Under the pieces are notes generated by a model, which did not search any database, had not been told where the DNA came from, and worked only from the letters and a program-made list of their open reading frames with translations. The translations under genes and the position numbers were made by a program. Positions 9,268 to 19,721 of a DNA stretch of 64,000 bases are shown here, in pieces. Source of the DNA: Noviherbaspirillum sp. L7-7A (GTDB lineage Bacteria > Pseudomonadota > Gammaproteobacteria > Burkholderiales > Burkholderiaceae_D); the NCBI RefSeq assembly GCF_019052805.1, contig NZ_JAHQRJ010000001.1, positions 868,001 through 932,000 of the forward strand, in the 5' to 3' direction. Position 1 is the stretch's first letter. Every line of letters starts with the position of its first letter.

Positions 9268-10437
9268 ATGACGCCACTCACCAATCTGCTGGACAAGGAT
9301 CCCGCGCAACTCGTCGCTTATTGCGCCGAGCTGGGTGAGAAGCCGTTTCGCGCCAAGCAATTGCTGCGCTGGATACACCAGTTCGGCGCGAGCGACTTCG
9401 ATGCGATGACTGATCTCGCCAAGTCCTTGCGTGACAAGCTGGCCACCCGCGCCTTCATCGCGGCGCCGTCCGTGATCAGCGATCACACTTCCAGCGACGG
9501 CACCCGCAAGTGGCTGCTCGACGTGGGGCAGGGCAATGCGGTCGAAACCGTTTTCATTCCAGAGGAAAATCGCGGCACCCTGTGCATCTCCACCCAGGCG
9601 GGCTGCGCCGTCAACTGCCGTTTCTGTTCGACCGGCAAGCAAGGCTTTTCGCGCAACCTCACGGTGGGCGAAATCATTGGTCAGCTCTGGATGGCTGAAT
9701 TCGCGCTGCGTCGCGCCAAGGGCATCGAGCCCGGTCCGAAAGGCGAGCGCCAGATCACCAATGTCGTGATGATGGGCATGGGCGAGCCGCTGCTCAACTT
9801 CGAGCCGACCGTGACGGCGTTGAAGCTGATGCTGGACGACAATGCCTACGGCCTGTCGCGCCGGCGGGTAACGGTGTCGACCAGCGGCGTGGTGCCGATG
9901 ATGGACAAGCTGTCCCAGGAATGCCCAGTGGCGCTGGCCGTGTCGCTGCATGCATCCAACGATGCGCTGCGCGACGGACTGGTGCCGCTAAACAAGAAGT
10001 ATCCGTTGCGCGAGCTGATGGCGGCCTGCCGTCGCTATCTGGCGTTTGCGCCGCGCGACTTCATTACCTTCGAATACTGCATGCTGGATGGTGTCAATGA
10101 CACCGACCAGCATGCCCGTGAACTGATTGCGCTGGTGCAGCAGGGCGAAAACCCGGTGCCGTGCAAGTTCAACCTGATCCCCTTCAATCCCTTCCCCGAG
10201 TCGGGCCTGAAGCGCTCCAACAATGTGCGCATCAAGGGGTTTGCCAAGGTGCTGATGGATGCCGGCATCGTCACCACCATCCGCAAGACCCGGGGCGACG
10301 ATATCGATGCCGCCTGTGGCCAGCTTGCCGGCGAAGTCCAGGACCGTACCCGTGTGCAGGAGCGGATGCAGAAAATGGCGGAATACCAGCAGAAATTCGG
10401 CAAGGATTTCGGCCGCATCGTGGAGATATCTTCGTGA
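9268..10437 (+). CDS. rlmN: Dual-specificity 23S rRNA/tRNA adenine-C2 methyltransferase RlmN
   Basis: Radical-SAM enzyme that methylates A2503 of 23S rRNA and A37 of some tRNAs. The radical-SAM cluster motif CAVNCRFC is near residue 115, followed by the SAM-binding GEPLLNFEP segment. Cys residues for methyl transfer are in the C-terminal [15 protein letters not shown] and in the central barrel. There are two possible ATGs: GGA touches the first (9259) directly and sits 9 nt before the second, so [12 protein letters not shown] is chosen. The stop overlaps the GTG of pilW. Confidence 0.95.
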   Translation: MTPLTNLLDKDPAQLVAYCAELGEKPFRAKQLLRWIHQFGASDFDAMTDLAKSLRDKLATRAFIAAPSVISDHTSSDGTRKWLLDVGQGNAVETVFIPEENRGTLCISTQAGCAVNCRFCSTGKQGFSRNLTVGEIIGQLWMAEFALRRAKGIEPGPKGERQITNVVMMGMGEPLLNFEPTVTALKLMLDDNAYGLSRRRVTVSTSGVVPMMDKLSQECPVALAVSLHASNDALRDGLVPLNKKYPLRELMAACRRYLAFAPRDFITFEYCMLDGVNDTDQHARELIALVQQGENPVPCKFNLIPFNPFPESGLKRSNNVRIKGFAKVLMDAGIVTTIRKTRGDDIDAACGQLAGEVQDRTRVQERMQKMAEYQQKFGKDFGRIVEISS

Positions 10438-11228
10438 AGGCTGGCCTGGGCGGCTGGTCAGGCGTAGCGTTTTCCCTTCTGTTGCTCAGCGCATGCGCGG
10501 GCGTCGGCGAGGCGCCGGCGCCGCAGGACCTGCGCACCAGCGTCGATCAAACCGATATCGAGCGCCGCGCCCAAATCCGGCTGCAGCTCGCGGTTGGCTA
10601 CTACGGCCAGGGCCAGCTTGCCACCGCGCTTGACGAGATCAAGCAGGCAATCCAGATCAATCCGGCGCTGGCAGATGCCTACAGCGTGCGCGCGCTGATC
10701 TATATGGACATGCATGAGGCCCAGCTGGCGGAAGACAGCTTCCAGCGGGCGATGAAGCTGGCGCCCGGTAATCCGGACTTCGCCAACAACTATGGCTGGT
10801 TCCTGTGCGAAAACGGTCGGGCAACGGAATCGCTTGCCTACTTCGAAAGCGCGTTGAAGAACCGCAGCTATACCTCGCCGGCCAAGGCGCTGAACAACGC
10901 CGGCGTCTGCAGCCTGCGACTCAAGGACGCAGCAGCGGCGGAACGCTATTTCAACCAGGCCTTCCAGGCCGATCCCGGCAATCAGGATGCGAGCCTGAAC
11001 CTGGCCCGGCTTTACTATAGCCGGGGCGACTATCAGCGCGCGCGCTTCTACGTTGGCCGGCTGATGCGTGCCGACGAGACCAATGCCGCCGCACTCTGGA
11101 TGGCAATCAGGGTGGAGCGCAGGCTCGGCGACCGGGACGCCGAATCCTCGCTGGCAAACCAGCTGCGCCGCCGTTTTCCGGATTCGCGTGAATATGCCGC
11201 CCTGACGCGCGGGGCATACGATGAGTGA
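10434..11228 (+). CDS. pilW: Type IV pilus biogenesis lipoprotein PilW/PilF
   Basis: Outer-membrane pilotin with tetratricopeptide repeats that helps the PilQ secretin assemble. It starts with GTG overlapping the rlmN stop (GTGA), with GGAGAT nine nt upstream. The signal peptide ends in lipobox LSAC near residue 19. About five TPR units follow (for example [20 protein letters not shown] and [20 protein letters not shown]). Length 264 aa is normal. Position between rlmN and rodZ is conserved. The rest of the type IV pilus genes are not in this window. Confidence 0.93.
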   Translation: MKAGLGGWSGVAFSLLLLSACAGVGEAPAPQDLRTSVDQTDIERRAQIRLQLAVGYYGQGQLATALDEIKQAIQINPALADAYSVRALIYMDMHEAQLAEDSFQRAMKLAPGNPDFANNYGWFLCENGRATESLAYFESALKNRSYTSPAKALNNAGVCSLRLKDAAAAERYFNQAFQADPGNQDASLNLARLYYSRGDYQRARFYVGRLMRADETNAAALWMAIRVERRLGDRDAESSLANQLRRRFPDSREYAALTRGAYDE

Positions 11229-12162
11229 TTTTTCCATGACTGAACCGACTGAACACGCCAGCCAGCAGGTGCCGGCGGAACACGGACAGCCAACGCCAGG
11301 CATGCAGCTGGCCATGCGGCGTCAGCAATTCAACTGGACCGTCGACCAGGTGGCCAGGCAGCTCAATCTGGCGCCGCGCCAGATAGTGGCCATGGAAGCC
11401 GACGATTACGGCGCGCTGCCGGGTATGGCGGTGGCGCGCGGATTCATCCGCGCCTACGCCAAGCTGCTCCAGTTGGATGCCACGCCCATGCTGGCGCAGA
11501 TTGCCCAGGCGCCCGGCATGGCGGAACAGGCCATTCCGTTGCGGCGGGCAATTCCCACCACCACCTTTACGCCTCACCGTGCCGCTTCGCGCCGTCGGCA
11601 GCGCGGTCCGGGCAAGCTGCTGACGATCGGCGGCGTGATCGTTGTGGCATTTGCCGCGGCTGCACTGATCAGCCAGCGGGACCGGCTGGCTGAACTGGTG
11701 CCGCCGTCGGTCGCCGAGCGGCTGAGCAAGGACGCTGCGCCTGTCCCGACGGCTGCCGCCGACAAGCTGGGTCGGGTGGTTGAAACGGAAGTCACGCCGC
11801 CGTTGTCGCATGCCGATGCAGGCGGTCCGCTGCAGGCTGCTCCGGTGCCGCTCGGCACGACAACGGAACCTCCGGCGCCGGCGCCCGCCGCGCAAGTGCC
11901 TCTGGCCGTTGCAACGCCAGCCTCGGCCAGTGCGTTGGTGCTCAATTTCAAGCAGGATTCCTGGGTCGAAGTAAAGCGTCCGGATAACAGCACCGTGGTA
12001 GCGCGAGTGATGCGCGCCGGCACGACCGAATCCTTCGACCTGGCCGGTCCGCTGTCCCTGACCGTCGGCAATGCCCGGGGTGTCGAGGCCAGCGTGCGCG
12101 GCGAGCCGCTGAACCTGACCAGCACGACACGCAACAACGTTGCCCGCGTGACCGTGAAGTAG
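11221..12162 (+). CDS. rodZ: Cytoskeletal protein RodZ
   Basis: Membrane protein that links MreB to the cell-wall elongation machinery and keeps rod shape. An N-terminal HTH of Xre/HipB type (residues about 27-90, with RQQFNWTVDQVARQLNLAPR) faces the cytosol and binds MreB. One transmembrane helix (LLTIGGVIVVAFAAAALI) lies near residue 140. A Pro/Ala-rich linker leads to a periplasmic DUF4115 beta domain (SWVEVKRPDNSTVVARVM). It overlaps pilW by 8 bp. Confidence 0.93.
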   Translation: MSDFSMTEPTEHASQQVPAEHGQPTPGMQLAMRRQQFNWTVDQVARQLNLAPRQIVAMEADDYGALPGMAVARGFIRAYAKLLQLDATPMLAQIAQAPGMAEQAIPLRRAIPTTTFTPHRAASRRRQRGPGKLLTIGGVIVVAFAAAALISQRDRLAELVPPSVAERLSKDAAPVPTAAADKLGRVVETEVTPPLSHADAGGPLQAAPVPLGTTTEPPAPAPAAQVPLAVATPASASALVLNFKQDSWVEVKRPDNSTVVARVMRAGTTESFDLAGPLSLTVGNARGVEASVRGEPLNLTSTTRNNVARVTVK

Positions 12163-12253
12163 ACATTGAACGCGGCAGGGAGGCGGGGAGCGGCACATCG
12201 TTCGTTGCTTCTCCGCCAGGCCAGGCCACGATATACAAGGAAGGAAGTTCGCC

Positions 12254-13561
12254 ATGAATCAAGCAAGCCCAGCCGCGGCATCGGGCCCGTCCCCGCGCCA
12301 CGCTACACGGCGCGCGGTGGTGCGCCATGGCAGCCGCGAAATCATCATCGGCGGCAATGCGCCTGTGGTGGTGCAGTCGATGACCAATACCGACACGGCC
12401 GACGTCATCGGCACCGCGATCCAGGTCAAGGAACTGGCGCGGGCCGGCTCCGAGATGGTGCGCATCACCGTCAACAATCCCGAGGCCGCCGCCGCCGTGC
12501 CGGCCATACGCGAGCAGCTGGACCGCATGGGCATCGACGTGCCGCTGGTGGGCGACTTTCATTACAACGGCCACACCCTGCTCAACGACTTCCCGGAATG
12601 CGCCCAGGCGCTGTCGAAATACCGGATCAATCCGGGCAATGTCGGCCAGGGCGCCAAGCGCGACAGCCAGTTCGCCCAGATGATCGAGGTGGCCTGCCGC
12701 TACGACAAGCCGGTGCGCATCGGCGTGAACTGGGGCAGCCTGGACCAGTCGCTGCTGGCGCGCATCATGGATGAAAATGCGCGTCGCGCACAGCCATGGT
12801 CGGCGCAGGCGGTGATGTATGAGGCGCTGGTGACGTCGGCCATCGAAAACGCCCGTCGCGCCGAGGAACTCGGCTTGCCGGGCGACCGCATCATCCTGTC
12901 CTGCAAGGTCTCGGGCGTGCAGGACCTGATTGCGGTGTATCGCGAACTGGCCAGCCGCTGCGACTATCCGCTGCATCTGGGCCTGACCGAAGCCGGCATG
13001 GGCAGCAAGGGCATCGTCGCTTCCACCGCGGCACTGTCGGTGCTGCTGCAGCAGGGCATAGGCGACACCATCCGCATTTCGCTCACGCCCGAACCGGGTG
13101 GCGACCGCACCAGGGAAGTCATCGTCGGTCAGGAAATCCTGCAGACCATGGGCCTGCGCAAGTTCACGCCCATGGTCATTGCTTGTCCCGGATGCGGGCG
13201 CACCACATCGACCGTGTTCCAGGAGCTGGCGGATGATATCCAGACCTTCCTGCGCGAGCAGATGCCGGTCTGGAAGACGCAATACCCCGGCGTGGAGGAA
13301 ATGAATGTGGCCGTGATGGGCTGCATCGTCAACGGACCGGGCGAGTCCAAGCATGCCAATATCGGCATCAGCCTGCCGGGCACCGGCGAATCGCCGGCGG
13401 CGCCGGTGTTTGTCGATGGCAAGAAAACAGTCACGCTGCGCGGCGAGCGCATTGCAGAGGAATTCCAGGCCATCGTGCTGGACTATGTCCGCAACCGTTA
13501 TGGAAATGGCAGTACATCGCAGGCCGCCGACGCGGCCAGCAAAGTTGAAAACGAGTCGTAG
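12254..13561 (+). CDS. ispG: 4-hydroxy-3-methylbut-2-en-1-yl diphosphate synthase
   Basis: Sixth enzyme of the MEP isoprenoid pathway; it reduces MEcPP to HMBPP with a [4Fe-4S] cluster. The TIM-barrel part has [13 protein letters not shown] near residue 37 and the C-terminal domain carries cluster cysteines in CPGCGRTT and [12 protein letters not shown]. The 435-residue form, with a short insertion relative to E. coli (372 aa), is usual in betaproteobacteria. GGAAGG is about 7 nt upstream of ATG. It is 5 bp from hisS, in one operon. Confidence 0.96.
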   Translation: MNQASPAAASGPSPRHATRRAVVRHGSREIIIGGNAPVVVQSMTNTDTADVIGTAIQVKELARAGSEMVRITVNNPEAAAAVPAIREQLDRMGIDVPLVGDFHYNGHTLLNDFPECAQALSKYRINPGNVGQGAKRDSQFAQMIEVACRYDKPVRIGVNWGSLDQSLLARIMDENARRAQPWSAQAVMYEALVTSAIENARRAEELGLPGDRIILSCKVSGVQDLIAVYRELASRCDYPLHLGLTEAGMGSKGIVASTAALSVLLQQGIGDTIRISLTPEPGGDRTREVIVGQEILQTMGLRKFTPMVIACPGCGRTTSTVFQELADDIQTFLREQMPVWKTQYPGVEEMNVAVMGCIVNGPGESKHANIGISLPGTGESPAAPVFVDGKKTVTLRGERIAEEFQAIVLDYVRNRYGNGSTSQAADAASKVENES

Positions 13562-13566
13562 AGATC

Positions 13567-14934
13567 ATGTCAGAAAATAAAAAAACCGAAAGAATCGTCG
13601 GCGTCAAAGGGATGAACGACATCCTGCCGGCGGATGCGCCGCTGTGGGAACTGTTCGAGAACACGGTGCAGACCGTGCTCAAGAGCTATGGCTTCCAGCA
13701 GATCCGCACGCCCATCGTCGAGCCGACGCCGCTGTTTGCCCGCGGTCTGGGCGCCGTCACCGATATCGTGGAAAAGGAAATGTATTCCTTCACCGATTCG
13801 ATGAACGGCGACCAGCTCACGCTGCGCCCGGAAAGCACTGCCGGCGTGGTGCGCGCAGCGCTGGAACACAACCTGACCTACGACGGCCCGAAGCGGCTCT
13901 GGTATGCCGGCCCTATGTTCCGCCACGAGCGCCCGCAGCGCGGCCGCTACCGCCAATTTCACCAGGTGGGCGCGGAAGCGATCGGCTTTGCCGGACCGGA
14001 CATCGATGCCGAACTGATCATGCTGTGCCAGCGCCTTTGGGACGATCTTGGCCTGGACAGCATCCGGCTGGAACTCAATTCGATCGGCGACGCCGAGGAG
14101 CGCAGCCGCCACCGTGCCGACCTGATCGCCTATTTCGAAGCGCACCGCGACCAGCTCGACGCCGACGCCCAGCGCCGCCTGCACAGCAATCCGCTGCGCA
14201 TCCTCGACACCAAGAATCCGGCGATGCAGGAACTGGTCAATGCCGCGCCGAAGCTGCTGGACTACTTGGGCGAGGAATCGAAGGCCCATTTCGAGGGCGT
14301 GCAAACCATCCTGCGTCACAGCAATATTCCGTTCACCATCAATCCGCGGCTGGTGCGCGGCATGGATTACTACAACCGCACCGTGTTCGAGTGGGTGACT
14401 GACCAGTTGGGCTCGCAGGGCACGGTATGCGGCGGTGGCCGCTATGATCCGCTGGTGGAAATGTTTGGCGGCAAGCCAACGCCGGCCTGCGGCTTTGCCA
14501 TCGGCGTTGAGCGCCTGCTCGAACTGATGAAGGAAGCCGGCGAGCAGTTCACGCCCAACCAGTGCGATGTCTACCTGGTGCATCAGGGCAGCGAAGCGCA
14601 GCTGCAGGCCTTCGTGCTGGGCGAGCGCTTGCGCGACGCCGGCCTTGATGTGGTGCTGCATTGCGCCGCCGCCACCGGCACCGGCAGCTTCAAGTCGCAG
14701 ATGAAGCGGGCCGATGCCAGCGGCGCGGCATTCGCAGTCATCATCGGCGAGGATGAAGTCGCCAGCCATACCGCCAGCGTCAAGACATTGCGCGGTGCGG
14801 AAGGTGAGAGCAGCCAGCAGCGCAGCGTCGAGTTCGACAAGGTGGCCGATTACCTGGTGAGTGAAATCATCAATGCCGGCCACGACCATGATCATGATCA
14901 TGACCATGACGGTCATGTCCATTACAAACATTAA
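13567..14934 (+). CDS. hisS: Histidyl-tRNA synthetase with His-Asp-rich C-terminal tail
   Basis: Class II aminoacyl-tRNA synthetase charging tRNA-His. Motif 1 is near [20 protein letters not shown] and motif 2 near [19 protein letters not shown]. Histidine-A is [15 protein letters not shown] and motif 3 is [14 protein letters not shown]. The anticodon-binding domain follows. Unusually, the protein ends in a tail of about 17 residues made almost only of alternating His and Asp ([17 protein letters not shown]), absent from the E. coli enzyme as I recall it. The tail looks like a metal-binding or histidine-sensing appendage; its role is unknown. It sits in the ispG-hisS-yfgM-bamB-der operon. Confidence 0.96.
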   Translation: MSENKKTERIVGVKGMNDILPADAPLWELFENTVQTVLKSYGFQQIRTPIVEPTPLFARGLGAVTDIVEKEMYSFTDSMNGDQLTLRPESTAGVVRAALEHNLTYDGPKRLWYAGPMFRHERPQRGRYRQFHQVGAEAIGFAGPDIDAELIMLCQRLWDDLGLDSIRLELNSIGDAEERSRHRADLIAYFEAHRDQLDADAQRRLHSNPLRILDTKNPAMQELVNAAPKLLDYLGEESKAHFEGVQTILRHSNIPFTINPRLVRGMDYYNRTVFEWVTDQLGSQGTVCGGGRYDPLVEMFGGKPTPACGFAIGVERLLELMKEAGEQFTPNQCDVYLVHQGSEAQLQAFVLGERLRDAGLDVVLHCAAATGTGSFKSQMKRADASGAAFAVIIGEDEVASHTASVKTLRGAEGESSQQRSVEFDKVADYLVSEIINAGHDHDHDHDHDGHVHYKH

Positions 14935-14955
14935 GCAACATTAAGCGGGCTTGCC

Positions 14956-15600
14956 ATGGCATACGATCTTGAAGAACAGGAACAGATTGAAACCCTCAAA
15001 AGCTGGTGGAAGCAGTACGGCAACCTCGTCACCTGGCTGCTGATCGCTGCCCTGGGCGCGTATGCCGCCTGGTCCGGCTGGAATTACTACCAGCGCAGCC
15101 AGGCGGCCCAGGCCGGCCAGCTCTACGACGAAATCACCCGTGCCGTCGCCGCCAAGGACACCGCCCGCGTGCTGCGCGGCGCCGCCGACATGCGCGAAAA
15201 ATTCGGCCGCACCGCTTATGCCGAGATGGCCGCGCTGACCGCTGCCAAGGCCGCATTCGACGCCAACGATCTCAATGGCGCCAAGGCGCAGCTGCAGTGG
15301 GTGGTCGACAGCGGCCGCGACGAGGAATATCGCGCGCTGGCCCGCATCCGCCTGGCTGGCGTGCTGCTGGATGAAAAAGCCTACGACGAAGGACTGAAGC
15401 TGCTGTCTGCCGACGTGCCTGTCGCTTTCGCCGGCGCGCTGGCGGACCGCCGCGGCGATTTGCTGATGGCGCAGAACAAGGTGGCCGAAGCGCGGGCCGC
15501 GTACCAGGAAGCCCTGCAGAAGTCGGACGCCAAGAGCCCCGGCCGCCAGCTGATCCAGCTGAAGCTGGATGCAATCGGTGGCGCCAAGGCAGCGGCCTGA
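14956..15600 (+). CDS. yfgM: YfgM-family periplasmic TPR protein
   Basis: An inner-membrane protein with a single N-terminal anchor and a periplasmic TPR-like domain. In E. coli YfgM binds the SecYEG translocon with PpiD and helps periplasmic chaperoning. Residues 1-20 are acidic and cytosolic (MAYDLEEQEQIETLKSWW). The membrane helix is near LVTWLLIAALGAYAAWSGW, and the rest is helical repeats (DKKA/AEAR type, for example MAQNKVAEARAAYQEALQ). Length and position between hisS and bamB match the family. Confidence 0.92.
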   Translation: MAYDLEEQEQIETLKSWWKQYGNLVTWLLIAALGAYAAWSGWNYYQRSQAAQAGQLYDEITRAVAAKDTARVLRGAADMREKFGRTAYAEMAALTAAKAAFDANDLNGAKAQLQWVVDSGRDEEYRALARIRLAGVLLDEKAYDEGLKLLSADVPVAFAGALADRRGDLLMAQNKVAEARAAYQEALQKSDAKSPGRQLIQLKLDAIGGAKAAA

Positions 15601-15640
15601 ACCCGGGCACGCCAGAAAACCAGAAGAAGAAGGGATAACA

Positions 15641-16801
15641 ATGCACATTGCAACAAAGGCCGTTTCCATCTCGATCGCACTTGCCGTGCTGGGCGGCTGC
15701 TCGACCTTGCAATCCCTCAATCCGTTTGCCAGCAAGCCGGCGCCGCGCAATCCGCCCGCGGCGCTGGTGGAGTTCAAGCCGTCCATGACGGTCAAGACCG
15801 CATGGAGCGTCAACGTGGGCAGCGCCGGCAATGCACTGTTCCATCCGGCGCTCGGCGGCGATAGCGTCTATGTCGCCGCCGCCGACGGTACGCTGGCGCG
15901 GCTGGAGGCCGACACCGGCCGCCAGGTTTGGCGCATCAAGGCCGGCATGCCACTGACCGCCGGTGTCGGCGCCAGTGCCGACACAGTCGCGGTCGGCGCA
16001 GCCGGCGGCGTGGTGCTGGCATTCAGCGCCGATGGCAAGCAGCGCTGGAAGGCGCAGGCCTCCAGCGAAATCCTGGGTTCGCCCGCAGTCTCCCAAGGCC
16101 TGGTGATTGTGCGCAGTATCGACAACCGCATCGTCGCCTTTGATGCCGACAGCGGCATCCGCAAGTGGCAGTTGCAGCGCAATGCGCCAGCCCTGGCGCT
16201 GCGTAGCGCCCCCGGCATCGCCGTGGACAGCCAGTCCGCCTATGTCGGACTGCCGGGCGGCCGTCTGGTATCGCTGTCGCTCCTGAATGGCGGGCCGCGC
16301 TGGGAAGTGGCCGTTGGCGATCCGCGCGGCGCAACCGAACTGGAACGTATCTCGGACGTGTCGGGCACGCCCTTGCTGCTCGGACGCGACGTGTGCGCCG
16401 TGGCCTACCAGGGCCGGCTGGGCTGTGTGGACGCCGCCAGTGGCGCCACCCGCTGGGCCAAGGAGTTTTCCAGCGAGGTTGGCCTCGGCGCCGACGAGCG
16501 TTATGTGTATGGCGCCGACGATCGCGGTAATGTCAGTGCGCTGACCCGCGACGCCGGCGTCAGCGTCTGGCGCAATACGACCCTGGCCAATCGCCGCCTG
16601 GCAACGCCGGTTGCCCTGGGTCGCACCGTCGCCGTTGGCGATTACCAGGGATATATGCATTTCCTGTCGCCCGAGGACGGCGCGCTGATGGCGCGCGTTG
16701 CCAGCGACGGCAGCCGCGTGATCGGTACCCCGATCGTGGCGGGCAGCAGTCTCATTTTCCAAACACAAGCAGGAACTGTGGCCGCGTTAAGGGCCGAGTA
16801 A
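15641..16801 (+). CDS. bamB: Outer membrane assembly lipoprotein BamB
   Basis: Lipoprotein of the BAM complex that inserts beta-barrel proteins into the outer membrane. The signal peptide ends in lipobox LGGC near residue 20. The mature part is an eight-bladed PQQ-like propeller: repeated blades show the pattern of Gly-Asp/Ala-Asp-G-x-hydrophobic ([53 protein letters not shown]). The start is set by AGAAGAAGGG ahead of ATG; an upstream in-frame codon would overlap yfgM. 386 residues is normal. Confidence 0.95.
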   Translation: MHIATKAVSISIALAVLGGCSTLQSLNPFASKPAPRNPPAALVEFKPSMTVKTAWSVNVGSAGNALFHPALGGDSVYVAAADGTLARLEADTGRQVWRIKAGMPLTAGVGASADTVAVGAAGGVVLAFSADGKQRWKAQASSEILGSPAVSQGLVIVRSIDNRIVAFDADSGIRKWQLQRNAPALALRSAPGIAVDSQSAYVGLPGGRLVSLSLLNGGPRWEVAVGDPRGATELERISDVSGTPLLLGRDVCAVAYQGRLGCVDAASGATRWAKEFSSEVGLGADERYVYGADDRGNVSALTRDAGVSVWRNTTLANRRLATPVALGRTVAVGDYQGYMHFLSPEDGALMARVASDGSRVIGTPIVAGSSLIFQTQAGTVAALRAE

Positions 16802-16808
16802 GAAAGTC

Positions 16809-18149
16809 ATGAAGCCGGTTATCGCATTAGTAGGTCGACCCAATGTCGGCAAATCCACGCTCTTCAATCGCCTGACGCGTTCGCGTGATGCCCTGGTTGC
16901 CGACCTGCCGGGTCTGACCCGGGACCGGCATTACGGCGAAGGCCGCATAGGCGAACGTCCCTTTCTGGTGATCGACACCGGCGGCTTCGAGCCGGTGGCC
17001 AAGGAAGGCATCATGCATGAAATGGCCAAGCAGACCAAGCAGGCGGTCGCCGAGGCTGACATCGTGGTGTTCATCGTCGACGGCCGCCAGGGACTGACGC
17101 CGCACGACAAGACCATCACCGATTTTCTGCGCCGTTCCGGCCGGCCGGTCATGCTGGTGGTGAACAAGTCCGAGGGCATGAAATACACCTCGGTCACCGC
17201 CGAATTCTACGAACTTGGACTGGGCGACCCCTATGTGATCTCGGCCGCCCATGGCGACGGCGTGATGGACCTGGTGGACGAGGCGCTGAACCTGGCCTTT
17301 GCCCAGCAGACGACGTCCCAGGAACTGCTGGACGAGCAGGATCGCGGCATCCGGATCGCCATCGTCGGCCGGCCCAATGTCGGCAAGTCCACGTTGGTCA
17401 ATACCCTGCTTGGCGAGGAGAGGGTCATCGCCTTCGACATGCCGGGCACCACCCGCGACTCGATCGAAATCCCGTTCGAGCGTGACGGCCGCCGCTATTC
17501 GCTGATTGACACCGCCGGCATCAGGAAGCGCGGCAAGGTTTTCGAGGCGATCGAGAAGTTCTCGGTGGTCAAGACGCTGCAATCGATCTCGGAGGCCAAC
17601 GTCGTGATTCTGCTGCTCGACGCGCAGCAGGACATTTCCGAGCAGGACGCCCATATCGCCGGCTTCATTCTGGAAAGCGGCAGGGCGCTGGTGGTCGGCG
17701 TCAACAAGTGGGACGGCCTGACCGGCGATCGTCGCGACGAGATCAAGATCGACCTGGACCGCAAGCTGTCCTTCCTGTCCTTCGCAAAATTCCACTTCGT
17801 CTCTGCTTTGAAGTCGACCGGCATCGCGCAGATGATGAAATCGGTGGACGCCGCCTATGCCGCCGCCACCGCCAACCTGCCCACGCCCAAGCTGACCCGG
17901 GCATTGCTCGAAGCGGTCGAGCATCAGCAGCCGCGCCGCAAGGGCTCGATCCGCCCCAAGCTGCGTTATGCCCACCAGGGCGGCCAGAATCCGCCCGTCA
18001 TTGTCATCCACGGCAATGCGCTGGACGCAATTGACGCAAACTACAAGCGCTACCTGGAGAAGCACTTCCGCGAAACTTTTTCACTGGTCGGCACTCCACT
18101 GCGTATAGAACTGCGTTCCGGTAAAAATCCGTTTGCGAAATCCGATTAA
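16809..18149 (+). CDS. der: Ribosome-assembly GTPase Der (EngA)
   Basis: Essential GTPase for maturation of the 50S subunit. It has two tandem G domains, each with a full P-loop ([14 protein letters not shown] near residue 8 and [14 protein letters not shown] near residue 186), switch DTGGF/DTAGI and NKSE/NKWD base motifs. The C-terminal KH-like domain ends in the Arg/Lys-rich stretch usual for the family. 446 residues. It closes the rodZ-to-der block and lies 125 bp before hfq. Confidence 0.97.
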   Translation: MKPVIALVGRPNVGKSTLFNRLTRSRDALVADLPGLTRDRHYGEGRIGERPFLVIDTGGFEPVAKEGIMHEMAKQTKQAVAEADIVVFIVDGRQGLTPHDKTITDFLRRSGRPVMLVVNKSEGMKYTSVTAEFYELGLGDPYVISAAHGDGVMDLVDEALNLAFAQQTTSQELLDEQDRGIRIAIVGRPNVGKSTLVNTLLGEERVIAFDMPGTTRDSIEIPFERDGRRYSLIDTAGIRKRGKVFEAIEKFSVVKTLQSISEANVVILLLDAQQDISEQDAHIAGFILESGRALVVGVNKWDGLTGDRRDEIKIDLDRKLSFLSFAKFHFVSALKSTGIAQMMKSVDAAYAAATANLPTPKLTRALLEAVEHQQPRRKGSIRPKLRYAHQGGQNPPVIVIHGNALDAIDANYKRYLEKHFRETFSLVGTPLRIELRSGKNPFAKSD

Positions 18150-18249
18150 AAACGCTATTGATTTGGCAATACTCAGGGAAATCGATTACATTCGAGATTC
18201 ATCGCGGCAACGCGCTACTTGAATCTGGTCGAGTTGCCTCCAACTCCTC

Positions 18250-18278
18250 ATCACAACAACACAATGGAGCTTTCATGA
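18250..18278 (+). promoter_or_regulatory. hfq leader: A-rich Hfq-binding-like repeat and mini-ORF
   Basis: Just upstream of hfq the leader reads as a run of A-purine/C triplets (ACAACAACACAA), resembling the A-R-N repeats bound by the distal face of Hfq. An ATG at 18264 opens a four-codon frame (ATG-GAG-CTT-TCA) whose TGA overlaps the hfq ATG, and the hfq GGAG lies inside it. Autoregulation of hfq translation is known in E. coli; that it works through this site is an inference. Confidence 0.3.
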
Positions 18279-18511
18279 GCAACAAAGGGCAACTGTTACA
18301 AGACCCCTTCCTCAACGCCTTGCGCAAAGAGCACGTCCCCGTCTCGATCTACCTGGTCAACGGGATCAAACTTCAGGGACACATCGAATCATTCGACCAG
18401 TACGTCGTACTGCTCCGTAACACCGTGACCCAAATGGTCTATAAACACGCGATTTCCACTGTTGTGCCGGCACGTGCCGTCAATCTCAATCTGGAGTCCG
18501 ACGCTGAATAA
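18275..18511 (+). CDS. hfq: RNA chaperone Hfq
   Basis: Hexameric Sm-like RNA-binding protein that pairs small RNAs with mRNAs. The 78 residues carry the Sm1 motif ([40 protein letters not shown]) and the Sm2 motif [12 protein letters not shown]. The key proximal-face residues (Gln8, Lys57/His58 equivalents) and the distal-face Tyr (FDQY) are present. The C-terminal tail is very short compared with E. coli (102 aa), as in other betaproteobacteria. GGAG five nt upstream fixes the start; a longer in-frame reading has no support. Confidence 0.97.
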   Translation: MSNKGQLLQDPFLNALRKEHVPVSIYLVNGIKLQGHIESFDQYVVLLRNTVTQMVYKHAISTVVPARAVNLNLESDAE

Positions 18512-18537
18512 CGCCCTGCATACTGCCGGTACTGCAC

Positions 18538-19698
18538 ATGGCTGCTGACATGCGTGCCGCATTGGTCGGCGTGGATTTTGGCAAAGGGGAGTTTGCCGCC
18601 AGCCTGGAAGAACTCGGGCTGTTATCCAGTTCCGCAGGCGCCGAGCCTGTCCTGACCATCATGGGCAAGCGCGCCAGTCCTGACCCCGCGCTGTATGTGG
18701 GTTCTGGCAAGGCCCAGGAAATTGCCCAGGCCGTCCAGGACGAACATCTCGATATCGTCATCTTCAACCATGCGCTGTCACCTGCCCAGCAGCGTAATCT
18801 CGAGCGGGTGCTGAAGGTCCGCGTGGTCGATCGCACAAGCCTGATCCTCGATATCTTTGCGCAGCGCGCGCAGAGCCACGAGGGCAAGGTGCAGGTCGAA
18901 CTGGCGCAGCTGCAGCACCTGGCCACCCGGCTTATCCGCGGCTGGACCCACCTGGAGCGGCAAAAGGGCGGTATCGGCTTGCGCGGTCCCGGCGAAACCC
19001 AGCTCGAGACCGACCGCCGGCTGATCGGCGAGCGTGTCAAGGCCCTGCGCGCCAAGCTGAAGAAGCTGCAGCGTCAGCACGAAACCCAGCGCCGGGCGCG
19101 CGGCCGCAGCAACACGCTGTCGGTGTCGCTCGTCGGTTACACCAATGCCGGCAAGTCGACCCTGTTCAACGCGATGACCAAGGCCCAGGTCTATGCGGCC
19201 GACCAGTTGTTCGCAACCCTGGACACGACCTCGCGCCGGATCTATCTGGGCGAGGCGGGCAGCGTCGTTATTTCGGACACGGTTGGTTTCATCCGTGAAC
19301 TGCCGCACCAGCTGGTGGCGGCTTTTCGTGCGACCCTGGAGGAAACCATACGCGCCGATCTGCTGCTGCACGTGGTGGACGCGTCCAGCCCGACAAGGCT
19401 GGAGCAGGTGGAGGAAGTCAACGCCGTCCTGCGCGAGATTGGCGCCGACCGGATTCCGCAGATCCTGGTCTGGAACAAGATCGACGCGGCTGGCCTGGAG
19501 CCGGCGGTCGAACGTGATGAATATGATAAAATCCGCCGGGTTTTCATCAGCGCCCAGACGGGCGCCGGCATCGACTTGTTGCGGGAGGCGATAGGGGAAT
19601 TCGCAGTCGGTGAGCATGCCATGCAAGCCGGGGCGCAGCAGTCATCCGATGAGGAAGACGTGCGGTTCAGCGCGCCCGATCAGCACACAAATTTATAA
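18538..19698 (+). CDS. hflX: Ribosome-splitting GTPase HflX
   Basis: GTPase that binds the 50S subunit and splits stalled ribosomes in stress. The N-terminal HflX domain is followed by a coiled linker (VKALRAKLKKLQRQHETQRR), the G1 motif GYTNAGKSTLFNAM near residue 200, the switch DTVGFIRELPHQLV and the NKID motif. The C-terminus is short and acidic. Gene order hfq-hflX-hflK-hflC matches E. coli. The start codon lacks a strong Shine-Dalgarno, so a start a few codons later (MRAALVGVDF) is possible. Confidence 0.94.
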   Translation: MAADMRAALVGVDFGKGEFAASLEELGLLSSSAGAEPVLTIMGKRASPDPALYVGSGKAQEIAQAVQDEHLDIVIFNHALSPAQQRNLERVLKVRVVDRTSLILDIFAQRAQSHEGKVQVELAQLQHLATRLIRGWTHLERQKGGIGLRGPGETQLETDRRLIGERVKALRAKLKKLQRQHETQRRARGRSNTLSVSLVGYTNAGKSTLFNAMTKAQVYAADQLFATLDTTSRRIYLGEAGSVVISDTVGFIRELPHQLVAAFRATLEETIRADLLLHVVDASSPTRLEQVEEVNAVLREIGADRIPQILVWNKIDAAGLEPAVERDEYDKIRRVFISAQTGAGIDLLREAIGEFAVGEHAMQAGAQQSSDEEDVRFSAPDQHTNL

Positions 19699-19721
19699 CT
19701 TTTAAGCCGGATTGCGACAGC

